A DNA stretch of 64,000 bases from Struthio camelus (GCF_040807025.1 NC_090943.1:27185213-27249212), one strand, 5' to 3'. Counted from the stretch's first letter, positions 40,731-52,313 are shown. Numbers and translations: made by a program. Notes: generated by a model not told the origin, from the sequence alone.

Positions 40731-43700
40731 ACCTGTTAATTTTATAATGTAAAAAAATTAATCTAACCTTGAATTGTTATTTGCACTTTCATAGTCTATA
40801 CTTGATACATTCCCACTTTATATACAAGTAGGATACTACAACCATGTAGATGTTTGGCCAAATGAATGCTGTTAATAATATGTAAAATTCTTTGATTAAA
40901 CATTTATTACTTAAACTAATTCCGTTCTGTCTCATTACATCTTGGACTTACTGTAGCAGATTCTTAAGACTGATGACATAAGTTTTTAGGATATACTCAG
41001 TCCTGTGCCAGATTAGCTGGGGGTCCCACAACAAGCTGAATATTTTCATTTGTAAATGTCAGATGCTTATATTCATTAAGTTTTAAAAACAAAATCTAAA
41101 GCAGACAATTTTGCTTAAATTGCTACCGCCACAGTAGGCACCTGTTTTCTGTAAAGAAATAGTGGGGGGGCTAACTGTTGAGGAAGATGCCATTACTAAC
41201 TTGAGTAGCACTGATATGAGACTAAACCTAAACACTGCATATTAAGATAGAAATGAAATGCGGATACTGATTTTGTCCAAGAAAACATGAATAGCCTGAT
41301 CTTGCTGAGTTTTTACCCCGGAGCGCCTAAATTCAACCACTTAATAGCCAATGTTCTTTAACACCAGGATATTCCAGGCTGCCTCTGTATGTTAATAAGC
41401 GCTAAACTATTCTGCTCATTGTTGCAGTAATTTAGTTAGCTTCCTCCAACAAGCATGCAAAAATCCTGGAGTGCTTCTAACATCTAATGTACAAATTTGA
41501 GTGAGTGGGTTTGGGTTTGCATGACGCTATCCACCACCCGCTGCAGTGGTCTCACTGAATATGCTACAGTTACCAAGTACTGAGTTTTACTACGATACTG
41601 AGCATCATGAGAGAGAGATTTGTTCTTCTTGCAGCTAGAGCACATTATATAGATGTTCAAATCTAGACCATATTTGGTGAGGTGTTTTAAATCACAACAA
41701 CATGCTTTAAAATTAGACGCCCCCTCCAACCCAGGTTCAGAGGTCTGTTTATCAAGAATGATTTCACTGTTATCTTCTCCTTTGCTTCCCCTCTCCCAGC
41801 ATACATCGGGCATCCCAAGATAATACTCATGGGTTGGTAAGAATGGCAGGCAAACACAGATACAGGGGTAGCTAGTTACTTTACTAAAAATCGCGCAGAC
41901 AATCTAATCTACTCTGAATTAGACAATATAACGATTATTGTCCCCGTTACTGTTTCAGGTCAGCCAGATAGGGAAACCTGAAAGATGTAGAAAAGCTAGT
42001 GAAGATGCAAAACTGAGTATCAGTTTACCATCTAGTCCTGTCAAATGGAGGAATAAAGCACAGGATATGGAGAAGGCAACGGATCCCCTGTAATTACTGC
42101 ATGAGATGGGTTTTCTGTCAGTCTTTGCACAAGGGCAAAGGAATGAACGAAGTCTTGACTTTCTGCAATGATAGACTTTCAGGCAACTTCAGAAATATGC
42201 AAAATATGTAAATATGAAATATGTAGCATTTATACTGTTGTCCAAATATATAACAACATAGAACAATTTAGGTAGTACATAAAAACTTATTCAAAATACA
42301 ATAATGGACTAAATAAAAAATGTTTCCTAACTTCGTAACTGCAAAGCCCTGTTTTCCTCTGCTCTTCATACAGACTTACAGTTACATCTCACTAGCAAAA
42401 TGTTAAAACTAACTGTTGACAGGATGGTGTCACTTTAAAATTATGCAGGTCTTGATCTTTGCAAAACTCCTTCTGTAGTGAAATATGAAGTTGAGAAAAT
42501 TTTTTTTGTACGTATTTTTCTCTAGCCTCACACTTTGAAATTATGCCATAGGTCCCTTTTTAGGTTATTTGCATGACAATCCAAATAAATGGAATGTAAG
42601 CGAGAAAATATTTAAAATATCCAGAGAGAGCGCAAGGATGCCCAGACTAAACTGTGGAAAAATATTCTAGGCAAGTTTGAAGTGGTTCCAGAAGCCAACA
42701 AACAGTGCAAAGTGCTCTATGCCTTCAAGGCAAATGAAAAGAAGTATACTCACAAACGATTGCAAGTTGGCACAAAGAATGCCAAAGGCTGCAAGTACCA
42801 AGATCAGAATCAGGAGCATTCCAGTCACTACCGTGAAGTCCCACTGGAGATAAAAATGAAACTCAGCTCAAGTATATGGCCTACTACAGCAGATCCTCTG
42901 ACCAGTCCAAAAAGAGACAAAAAGTCACAAAATTGTGCTTTGAGCCTGCCACGTTCCAGAAGTCCAGAAAGGCTGTAACTACATAGTGTCTCAGAAACAG
43001 GGACTGCCCATGCTTTATACAAAAGCAGAGCCACAGAAGCACTTGAGCACCACTTTAACCTTTCAAGCACCACTACAGCCTAAATCCTCTTCTCAATAAT
43101 CTCTACTCTTGCCAGGAGACGCGTCATCAAATCGGTCCCTGGTGCCAGCAAATTCCTCAGCCGGCAGCTTTACCTAAAACCCAGTAGGCGTCATGCCTCC
43201 AGCACGCTTTCTGACACAGCTAACACAGCAGCCAGCACGCTCCAGCGTGACTGCAATGTGTGTGCACGGGCACCTCCAGCAGCCTGCTGATTAAGGCGCT
43301 CCTCTACAAGTCAGATGCTCCTACTTAGGACCCTATGGTGCTCAATTTGAAAGTCTTTGACTAAGTAAGAGTCTTGAACCCAAGCTTTCCACGTCCCTAG
43401 AGCATATGTCCTGATCACAGGCCTATTTTGCTCTCTTATAAGAGTTTCTCCTTCTGTTCCTCTTGTATAAATAGATATACAGAGACTCAAGCTAGAGGTA
43501 GTATGCACTTATATCCAGCAGTTTTGGACATTCACACAGACAGGTTAGGTAACTGCACACCCAAAGACTGTGCACTGCAATCTTTGACTTAGTTCTGGAA
43601 TTGGCTTTCACACCTTTCCTGCTCTGATTGATAGGATTTCCTGGGGAAATTTAAAAGGTAGGGTGCAAAAAAACAGCTCTAGACAGTGCAACATAGTGCA

Positions 43701-44188
43701 GAACAAAAGGCAGCTGAGGCTGCATCAGAAGTGTGTGCGGGCAGGGGGATGCCTACCCCAGAAGAAAATTTCATCAAAAAAAAAAAAAGATTCACTGATA
43801 TCCCCAAGTATCCTGTTAAGTGCAGTTGACTGAAAAGGACAGGTATTTGCCATATTTTTGAAATCTAAGTGTAAAGCAGCCATAAAAAAGGCAATGGTAA
43901 ATAACTGAAGTTGCTTTTCACGTAATAGGAGATCTTACCGAACTGGCAGACCTTCTTTATATTTTTTTTTATCAACTAAATAAATAAATTTTTATTAATT
44001 GAAGTAAAAGTTTAGGTAATTAACAAGTTAATTTACACGCACAGTGGGAATGTGCATCTTGTGCCATTAGGAATCAGTGCTGACTTGCAGCTGCCATGCT
44101 AGCTGATAATGGAGACCTGAGAACATTATTTAACAACAAACATAAAGAAAATCAACTTCCTTAGTCACAGTTCAACAGCACTACCTAC
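40731..44188. other. Intergenic DNA downstream of ANKIB1
   Basis: This is where the missing 3' exons of minus-strand TMBIM copy A should lie, but I found none. A plus-strand open frame at about 42608-42978 is unidentified. An A-run lies near 43777-43789. Confidence 0.5.
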
Positions 44189-44276
44189 TTTTGTCAGTAG
44201 TGCAAAGAGAGACAATCCCAAAGTCACAAATGAAGTTGCACCTAAGGACCACATCACTGCATCAGCATCACAGAGG
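44189..44276 (-). pseudogene. TMBIM copy A: 88-nt exon
   Basis: Acceptor TTTTTAG, donor GTAGGT. It encodes DADAVMWSLGATSFVTLGLS and then LFALLTK, the family's helix that ends with F-Q-T-K. No stop. Same length and phase as copy B's exon at 61263-61176. Confidence 0.82.
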
Positions 44277-44358
44277 CTAAAAATAAAGTATAAACCTTAT
44301 TTTGAGTGACATGCAGTTTAACTGGCACCACTAATTCAAACTCTGTTCAAAGACTTAC

Positions 44359-44396
44359 ACTAACACTGCTCCAAGCATTAGACCCTCAATAACTGT
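44359..44396 (-). pseudogene. TMBIM copy A: 38-nt exon
   Basis: Acceptor ATTTTAG, donor GTAAGT. It encodes TVIEGLMLGAVL plus two bases. Length, phase and the first three residues (TVI) are shared with copy B's exon at 61385-61348. Confidence 0.8.
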
Positions 44397-45543
44397 CTAA
44401 AATGAAGTAGAAATAGTAAGTTGTAAAGATAACCTGTTTAAGCAGAAAGCCTGCACTACAGGCTCCCTATTTGCAAGAAGATGTAACAGTGAAAAACTTG
44501 TTAAGTGTCATAAAAAAAAAAAAAGTCCTGAGAGCCTGAACTGATGAAATACGACAAGTGCAGAAATATTAGCTTTTGTTAAAAGGTGTATTTTTATTCT
44601 TATTGTGTCACACGAGCATTTTAGAGTAGATATAAAGTACTTCTAAAGACAGCTTTAGCATGCATTGAAAGAACAAAGTGGTTTTGATCCTGGTATGTTA
44701 TTTCTGCCATAACTTGACCTAGCCATGGTCCACAGGTCCAAAAAAAGGAACACTTCACAAAATCTGGAGTTAGTTCTTGGCTCTGCTACACACTTGAATG
44801 AGTAAATAAGAAGTTGCAAAGACTTATGCATGTTATTCATGCAAGGCATACATCCTGCAATACATTTCAAGAATACCATCCTTTCAAAGCAAATTTTAGC
44901 TTCAGGAATCAAGAGAATAAAAATGTGCTCCTCTCACAAGAGAAAAAAATAAGTACAGCAACTTAGTACAGGACCATATAGAAATGCAAAGGGCACCAGT
45001 TAGTCAGCTTTGTATCAGATTACAAGCACTTGCAGTGAATACATTTCCAGCGAAGCACTGCAGGTATACCCTCTGCAGCCGACTGTGGAACAGATATGCA
45101 CAGAAAATTAGAACAGAGGGTTCTTCAGAAGTGACCCATGAGAGCAGGTTAGCAGCAGGAAACTAATCGGAAGCAGTGCAGCTAAATCCACTGCCAAACA
45201 ATTTATCTGTCTAAGCAGCAGAGGCACAGAGTGTGCGTGGATATACGTTACTTCTAACAAATAACTGACACACTTCCCAAAAGCTCCTAAGACAAAATGA
45301 TTCTGCACGGGCAGCTAGTGTCACTAATATGCCCGCTCCCCAAGCGGAGCCAACATGCTGTCTTCTGCAGCTCTCTGTCCTGTCTGTTAACATTTGAAGT
45401 CCCTCAGAGCAGGGACAGGTTCAGATGACTCTAAAGAACTTAGCTGAGAGGGCCCCACTATTTTGATGCAAAAATTAAATAAAATAAAGTGAAAATGACA
45501 AATAAGAGAACAAAGAGATTGCTCATTTCAACAAAATACTTAC

Positions 45544-45637
45544 CAAAAAAAATGCCAGTAAAATGAAATTAAATGGAACTTTTCGTCAGGTGCTGCCACA
45601 GCAGGCAAGCACGATGGCCAGAATAAAGACGGCTGCG
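45544..45637 (-). pseudogene. TMBIM copy A: 94-nt exon with TGA
   Basis: Acceptor CTTTTAG, donor GTAAGT. It reads AAVFILAIVLACCGST, TGA, RKVPFNFILLAFFL. The second helix, the Cys-Cys/basic loop and the P-F-N motif are typical of TMBIM. The TGA sits where family members usually have Arg, so a CGA to TGA change is likely. Confidence 0.8.
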
Positions 45638-45812
45638 CTAAAAGGAAGACTTTTTAAAACACTTTCAATGAAACAATTGCAGTTATATAGCATAAAGTGA
45701 TACATACAGTCATAATTTCATGTTAGACATTCGCCATAAGGTAAAGACTCACCCGCTGTTTTATTCAGTGTATGACATATCTCTTCTTAGTAGGCAGATA
45801 GCACATACTCAC

Positions 45813-45866
45813 GTAAGAGAGTATGAAAACCAAGGCTTCGTGCTTATCCATCATCTAAGCCTGATC
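45813..45866 (-). pseudogene. TMBIM copy A: 54-nt exon with TGA
   Basis: Acceptor CTTCCTAG, donor GTGAGT. Read in the frame set by both neighbours: IRLR, TGA, WISTKPWFSYSL. The length and phase equal those of copy B's exon at 63719-63666, where this codon is TGG (Trp). Confidence 0.75.
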
Positions 45867-48413
45867 CTAGGAAGAGACAAAAGGCACAGAAATTTTCAGC
45901 TCATACTACCCAGAAATAGATTATTTAAAATTGCTTGGGCATGCTTTCCTTCCAGGCCTTTGTTCAAATATGATTTGCAGTTTATGATATATGATTTACA
46001 TTCCCACATAAGACTACAGTTACAAGCTGATCGCCACAAACTGCCGCTACTGAAAGGACCATGCTGGCCCTCTCCCTTATCAGCTCTTTCTTCCCACTGT
46101 TTCTTTCTACTGCCTTCTCTTCTGCTGCGACTAGTGCTCCTGCAAGTATGCAGGGCACCAGAACAGGGAATGGATGCACTGAATTACAAATCTCCCCTTT
46201 CTCCCGCCACAAAAAGACCCAACACACAAGAAAGCCAGCAGCAGCACAAGAGACGGGAGCAAGAGGACAGACAAGCAGAGGGAGACGGCACAGAAGTCGT
46301 CTGGTCGTTTTAGCAACAGTGCAAATGACATCTGAAGGAACCAGGTCACCCCAGATACAGAGAGGGTATGTTTGCACAATTTAAAAGGCCAAGTTAGCAC
46401 ATTAACTACAGAAAGCCTTGCTCCCCAGACCTTGGAGCACCCTTGCATTAACGTGCTGAAGAGGGAACTCTCCCCAGGGTCTTAATTCTGTCAGAGCAAC
46501 ATGGCTGAACAGTGGTTGCTCTAAATTTCGTATTATAGGCAGAGCTAATACTGTTCACAATAATTCTGCAAACTCTTCCTGTTACAAGACACATATTCCT
46601 TTGCTTCGTAATTTTGTTGGGTGAAGGGATCAGACTGGATACCAACTGGCTCTAGCTCCTGTTGAAAAATTCAGCCAACCACTGTTATGAAAGGTGTCAG
46701 GAGGAGAAGGTTTTGCCCACAAACTGTATGCTAGCAGCTTTAGCTTTGAGAAGCTCTAACATCCCCAAATTTTGGAGCAGGCTACTGGAATTTAGGCTGC
46801 CTTTGTTTAAAAAAATATCCTTTTTGCTATGCTTTAAAAAATCGTTTTGAAACTGGCCACGCTCTTAGGCTTTAGAAAAGAAACAACACAGCGCTGAGAT
46901 GAACGAGAAGCGGTGATTGGACCAGGGGGGCAAAAAAGCAGGACCAAGAGCCTTGCAAGCATGAGATGGGGTCAGATTATGGCTGGGAGCTAGCTGGCTG
47001 AGGTGGAAACATGAATGCTTGGCGGCAAACTGGGAAGTGGCGTAAACTGGGACTTAAAACTAATGCAGCTGGGAACGGGGCAAACGAAGGGAAAATTGAT
47101 ACCTCGAGGCCCAGCAGTAGAGAACTGACCCAGGCGGAACGTAAGGCACAGTGTAATTCAGAGCAGGGCCTGGAAAGAAACCGACGGATCAGAGCGGCAG
47201 CTGCGATGTGGGAACTGCTTGGCAATGAGAAGACAAGGTCCACAGTCTACAAGGAACAAACTGGACTGAAATCTGTAATGAGACAGACCTCGACAAGGGA
47301 AGCAAGCCAGGGGCTGGGCAGGGAAGAGAGACAACTGAAAGAGCCTGTTCTCCTCACAACCCCTCAGAGCCTGGAAAGGAACCTGTGGATTCTGACTGGG
47401 ATCAGCCTGTGCAGCCCCGCGGCAAAGCACCCAGGCCAGCCCCGGCAGGCCATCCAGGGCCATGCGTCTCTGCGGCGGGCCCACGGGTTCCAACGCTTGT
47501 TTTTTCAATTTAGTTTTTTGTTTAACATGGAAATTACTCACATGCACGTTAACTACATTAAAGGAACACGAGGCTGCAAAATCAAATGCCCCAACATCGA
47601 CAAATGCCAGCGTTAGATGTATGCATTAAGACTCACTCCTAGATTACAAATTTACACACAGTTTTTCCCACATTTGTGCACTTCTTAATGATCTGTAGAT
47701 GGAAAAGAATTAGAATCCTTCCTGTTCATAAGTAGCTTAAGACTTTATTTTCTTACTGTACATTATTCAAGTTTGGCAGTGAAGACCAGAGCATTAATTT
47801 CTTCACCAGCTCTCCTGATGTGCTCAGAGAGATGAACTTAACAGTTTACACTGACTTTCAATTACCTAATGTGACAAGACTACACCCTAATCTTTCAGAG
47901 TCCCTAGGATTACGTAACGCTCCACAGGTTCAGAGCGCAATTCCCACTGATTCTGAAAGCAGGGTTAAGCACTCAGCGGGAAGGCAAGACCATGCCCACT
48001 GGATCAGAAATGGCATCTCAAAGTGAGGCCGAAGCAGTGGAACATTTTGGTATAACTGACTTTCTCACTGTCACCCAAGGAGCTCCATGCCAAAGGCAGG
48101 GATAGGATACAAACGTTCAGGGCACCGTTCAACTACTTCAACCATGAGACAGTCTTTGGCTTCCCTGAGGTCCCCTACCTCATGCATTGCACATGCCCGG
48201 GGCAAAGAACACCCCTCTTTGCAGCACGGTTCACCTTAATTTGGTTGTGAAGAGCGCTCAAGAATGGGGCTGGAAAAATCAAACTACTTTTTCGTTCCGT
48301 GGCAGAACTTAACAAACTAATCTCACAGAATGGCTAAGAGCAATGTTTTTTAAGTGCATCATACATGTTGTTACCAACGAATACACGAAGGAAACAATAA
48401 CACACCAACATAC
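45867..48413. other. Intron between copy A TM1 exon and 54-nt exon, GC-rich in part
   Basis: From about 46050 to 47500 the DNA is comparatively GC-rich with overlapping open frames on both strands, the longest 201 codons on the plus strand (47011-47616). The predicted peptides are basic and low-complexity; I do not call genes here. Confidence 0.5.
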
Positions 48414-48492
48414 CAGTAAACGAACAGGCAGATTATACCAACAGCAATCCCCAGCTGAACTGTCAGGATGAGATACGCTGCACTGATGAAAT
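48414..48492 (-). pseudogene. TMBIM copy A: TM1 exon
   Basis: 79 nt, acceptor ATTTTTAG, donor GTATGT. Its frame reads FISAAYLILTVQLGIAVGII and then CLFVY, a close match to the first helix of lifeguard proteins (VYSILTVQLLLTVGI). No stop inside it. It ends with TG, completed by G of the next exon to Trp. Confidence 0.8.
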
Positions 48493-48805
48493 CTAAAAAT
48501 CATGCAGGCATTGTTTCAAATTAGATACAAAAAACTCCCCAATAATTATCTTTTTTTTCCTAAATTACATCATACAACTTTAAAATGGCAGGATGGAACA
48601 ATTCTAGTTATACTATTAGATATTGCAAATAGCTACAGAAGTGGAGCTAGGCAGATAGGTGTTTTGCAGTATGTTACAGCATCTGGTATTCAGAGCACAA
48701 TTAAGATGTTGGCAGTCCCAAACTGAAAACAAATCATATACTTAGATTTCTTTACAAAACGCAATGTGTTAGTACAGCAAACGATTTGCATCATTTTAAG
48801 TATCT

Positions 48806-49126
48806 GGAGGGGGGGATGTCGAGAGGATGGGGCCAGACTCTTCTCCGTGGTGCCCAGCGACAGGACGAGAGGCAACGGGCACAAACTGGAACACAGGAAG
48901 TTCCCTCTGAACACGAGGAAAAAACTTCTTTCCGGTGAGGGTGAGAGAGCACTGGCACAGGTTGCCCAGAGAGGTAGTGGAGTCTCCTTCCTTGGAGATG
49001 TTCAAAACCCGCCTGGATGCGGTCCTGGGCAATATGCTCTAGAGGACCCTGCTTGAGCAGGGGGGGTTGGACTACATGATCTCCAGAGGTCCCTTCCAAC
49101 CTCAACCATTCTGTGATTCTGTGATC
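48806..49126 (+). mobile_element. CR1 non-LTR retroposon, 3' fragment
   Basis: About 320 bp matching the 3' end of bird CR1: the GGTTGCCCAGAGAGGTAGTG block, GGAGATGTTCAAAACCCGCC, TTGGACTACATGATCTCCAG, GGTCCCTTCCAACC, and a terminal ATTCTGTGATTCTGTGAT. The element is 5'-truncated, as usual for CR1, and lacks reverse transcriptase. It is the main clue that the DNA is avian. Confidence 0.93.
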
Positions 49127-50748
49127 TTGTAAGACAGCAACTAATATAAGTATTTTCTGTAACTATGAAAACAGTGAACAGAAAAGATGAAACAGGATAT
49201 AGAAAAGATTATTATAAAACTTCTTATGAAGTTACATTGCAGAAATTAATACACCACACCATACTGTTCACTAGGTTTCTGTCTCACTCCTCAGGATGTG
49301 TAGAATACACACTCGGCAGCACAGCACATTTTACTTCTCTGTCACTACTGTAGCAAACACAGAAAGCCTGCATCTAGAAAAGTGCTTTTTAAAATTAGTG
49401 CCCTTTGAATCAGTTCTCCTCAGATTTTCCCTCACAATTATGAGAGTTCAGGGTAAGAATTCACATTCCTCTTTCCCCTGCGGACAGTCTTCAGAGAAGT
49501 GGCTGGTGAACTTTGCCCTGCGGTGTCCAGCAGGCTTTTCATGGCCTTCTGCTGGAGCACCGCAAAGTGCTGGAGAACCACCCCGAGACAGCTGGCAGGC
49601 CGATGGAGGCGACCCTGAACTGCCCACGTTCAGAACAAAAGAAACAGCCTCTTCTCTAACACTCAGCTGGAGGGGATTTCCTATCAGACACCGATTCTTT
49701 CAGCCCTTCACCTCACGGATATTTTGCTTCTCCACATCTTCAGAAATTAAAATATTTTCTGCTCCCTGGAATAACTGAAACCGTAACGGTTGATAGCATT
49801 GGGTAGTCAAGCAGTACACCCGTCAGTGACCCTAGAAGTGCCTTCTTCCTTCACTGTCAGACCACTATGTAAAAAACATTTCATCCCTTCTCATTGGAAG
49901 AATAATCCTTTACCTGATTGCAAAATACTGTTTTCATGCAATTCACAATTTCCACCTTTAGAAGGAATAGACTGCTAAGATTAGTAATCCCTAACAATGT
50001 CAAATAAGGCGTATTATTAGCTTACTTTTATGTCCTCCTTTGCTAAAAATCATTTGTACCTACTTGCAATCACATCGTTTCTCAGAGGGACAAGTACTTG
50101 CAAGCCAAAACATAGGTTAATTTCACTATCCCATAGCTACTTGTCAAAAAAGCAGACCTAGGCTGTGAAAAATATTGGAAAAGACAAGATAAATACATGT
50201 TGTCTGCCTACATAAAAAGTGCACACTTAGTGTACAGGAAGCGTGCATGGTCGGGAGACAAGACAGTGGAGCTAAATATGAACCAATCATTTCCAAAGAC
50301 CAAAACAAGCAGGAGGTTACATTTATTCAGAAAACTCCTCCTTTCAAGCAAGCTCTATGCCCAGTGAATATTCTACCCCTTGCAACACCAGGCTACTGGC
50401 TCTCTATTTATTTATTTATTGCCCGCCATCCATGGACATTAAGTGCAGCTCCCTAATTGTCAGTTTACACTCTTCCTAGTCTTCCTCCATTAGTTTTTCT
50501 GCTCAGGCCTTCCAGTGCGAAGTAGGGCCTCGGCTAACTGGCCTCTTGTTTCAGGTATTTCACTCAATACAGGAGATCTAGCATATCCCAGGCAAAACGT
50601 GAGCAGCATGCCACCATCTTCAGCGTGGTCCGTGATTCCCCCGACCAGAGATGCTTGCAAACACAGCCAATATAGAAGTGGTCTTCACATTCTTTTAAAA
50701 AAATATTTACTTGGGGACACACAAAGCTTGCTTTCATACAGGACTTAT

Positions 50749-50791
50749 TACAGCAATCCAAGGTCTCTTTTACAGCAATCCAAGGTCTCTT
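50749..50791. repeat. 21-bp direct repeat, two copies
   Basis: TACAGCAATCCAAGGTCTCT plus T occurs at 50749-50769 and again at 50771-50791. Confidence 0.9.
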
Positions 50792-52031
50792 AACACTTAC
50801 ACGTGAGAACAATACTTCTGCACTACCATCAATAAAGGATCTGAATAACGTTGACATAAAAAGGTCTTTGGGGTGCACTAATCATACTAGAAACAACAAG
50901 TACTTAAATACATAAAAGCTCTGACCTCTCTATTGCATAATGCTGGGAAAATAGAAACCACAACCGTTAAAGAAGCCCCATGCAATTCTACATGCATTCA
51001 AAAAATGTCAATTTAGTTAAGAGATTCAAACAGAATTAGAATAGAAGAGATTAATAGAAGCCCCTGTACTAACTCAGGTTACCGACAGTAAACCCTGAGC
51101 TTCCCCTGCGGTAGCTCCAAGGGCCTTTCACAAGGCCGTGAGCACTATCATACCAACTGCATTGTAATCTGAAGGTGTCATTTCACTTAGATTCCATTTA
51201 AATGGCAGACTTCAATGAAACAGCACTTTGATTTGTCAAGAAATACTGAATTAAAACCCTCTTCTGCCAACGTTACGTAACATGGTTGGCTGAAACCCAC
51301 TGCACTGCCTCAAATTAACGCATCAGACAATGGTTTCTTAAAGCTCAAGCATTTTTTTCTAATTATTGCGTGAAAGCAGAAGGAAGGATCACAGCGGATA
51401 AATTACCAGAACAACATGCAGTAGCAAATTTAGTTAAGAATACACCTATACATGTACAACAGACAGCTCCTACATCCGTGGCTGAGCGGGAAAAAGACTC
51501 TGCAGCCTTGTTTTGGAGAGACCACAGGGGAAGAAGCCAGAAGCGCAGAAGACGGCAAAAAAAAAAAAAAAAAAGACTGAAGCAAAACAACGTGCTCAAA
51601 AGAGTTGGGAAAAAAACCCACCCCGCTACTTCCAAACGCACTTGCTCTCCCCTGGCTGCCGCTGCCCAGGGCCCGGGCGGAGGAGGCGGCAGCGGCAGGG
51701 AGGGCCGGCAGGCAGAAGCTGCAAGAACGCTGCGGGGAAGAGTTTGACTTTAAACAGCACCGAAGAAAATGAGCTTAACGTGCACCAGAGAAGGTTTTAC
51801 AAGCAGAAAGCGCGGCAGCAGGAAGGACGAGGAGGCAAGGGGCGGCACAGCGTGCGCGGCCCACCAGCGAGGCAGCGGCAGGGGGCGGCCTAGGGGCGCC
51901 GCAGCCGCTTCACCATGGCCCCTCTGCCCCCAGTTGGCGGCCGGCGGCCAGGAGGGCAGCCCCACACCTCCGGGCCACGCTCCGGCACGGCTCGCCCGGA
52001 GGCGGCCGACGGGCTCAGCGGGGGGCAGGCG

Positions 52032-52060
52032 CCCCCCTCCCCTCCCCTCCCCTCCCCCCC
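52032..52060. repeat. Homopyrimidine (CCCCT)n tract
   Basis: CCCCTCCCCTCCCCT-type pentamers with C-runs; the G-rich complement could form a G-quadruplex or triplex. Confidence 0.8.
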
Positions 52061-52231
52061 GCCGCGGGCAGCGCCCGGCGGCCCCTGAGGCGCCAACGGC
52101 CGCCGCCGCCCGCCCTGAGGCGAGGCGAGGCGGGGCGAGGCGGGCCGCGGCCGCCCCCCGGCGGCGGGAGGGCGCCGGCGCCCGGCGGCCCCGCCGCCAG
52201 CAGAGGGCAGAGCCCCGTCGGCCCGCTCCTC

Positions 52232-52255
52232 CCGCCGCCGCCGCCGCCGCCGCCG
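52232..52255. repeat. (CCG)8 trinucleotide repeat
   Basis: Eight perfect CCG units in the GATAD1 5' leader or proximal promoter, 142 bp before the start codon. Confidence 0.95.
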
Positions 52256-52283
52256 CGACATCCGCCGCCGGCGGGAAGAGGCC

Positions 52284-52313
52284 GGGGCCGGGGCCGGGGC
52301 CGGGGCCGGGGCC
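52284..52313 (+). repeat. (GGGGCC)5 hexanucleotide repeat
   Basis: Five perfect GGGGCC units, then GGGT, 83 bp before the GATAD1 ATG. The same unit as the human C9orf72 repeat, in a normal-sized run. Strong G-quadruplex potential on the plus strand. Confidence 0.95.

Larger units (their letters stand above)
44189..48492 (-). pseudogene. TMBIM7-like (lifeguard/BAX-inhibitor family) pseudogene, copy A
   Basis: Five minus-strand exons with AG/GT borders join with matching phases: 48492-48414, 45866-45813, 45637-45544, 44396-44359, 44276-44189. The conceptual product covers TM1 (YLILTVQLGIAVGIICLF), a KPW segment (the family's NPW), TM2 (AAVFILAIVLACC, then R-K-V-P-F-N, as in ACCxGPRRRFPWN), TM3 (FILLAFFLTVIEGLMLGAVL) and TM4 (VMWSLGATSFVTLGLSLFAL, then LTK, cf. 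family FxFQTK). TMBIM proteins are seven-helix ER/Golgi membrane proteins that affect Ca2+ leak and cell death. Two in-frame TGA codons interrupt it (45853-45851 and 45588-45586). The helix 5-7 exons are not found. The position between ANKIB1 and GATAD1 matches mouse Tmbim7 as I recall it; the human copy is also a pseudogene. Readthrough or an assembly error remains possible. Confidence 0.8.
48493..51640. other. Intergenic DNA left of the GATAD1 CpG island
   Basis: Contains the CR1 element (48806-49126) and a 21-bp tandem duplication (50749-50791). It should hold the N-terminal exons and promoter of copy A if they survive; I could not identify them. Confidence 0.5.

Noticed and set aside
46000-46040. 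A 41-nt minus-strand stretch resembling copy B's 41-nt exon (FVAISL start)
   Set aside because: It contains two in-frame stops and a weak acceptor, and the TM1 exon at 48414-48492 splices in phase directly to the 54-nt exon, so this piece is not needed.
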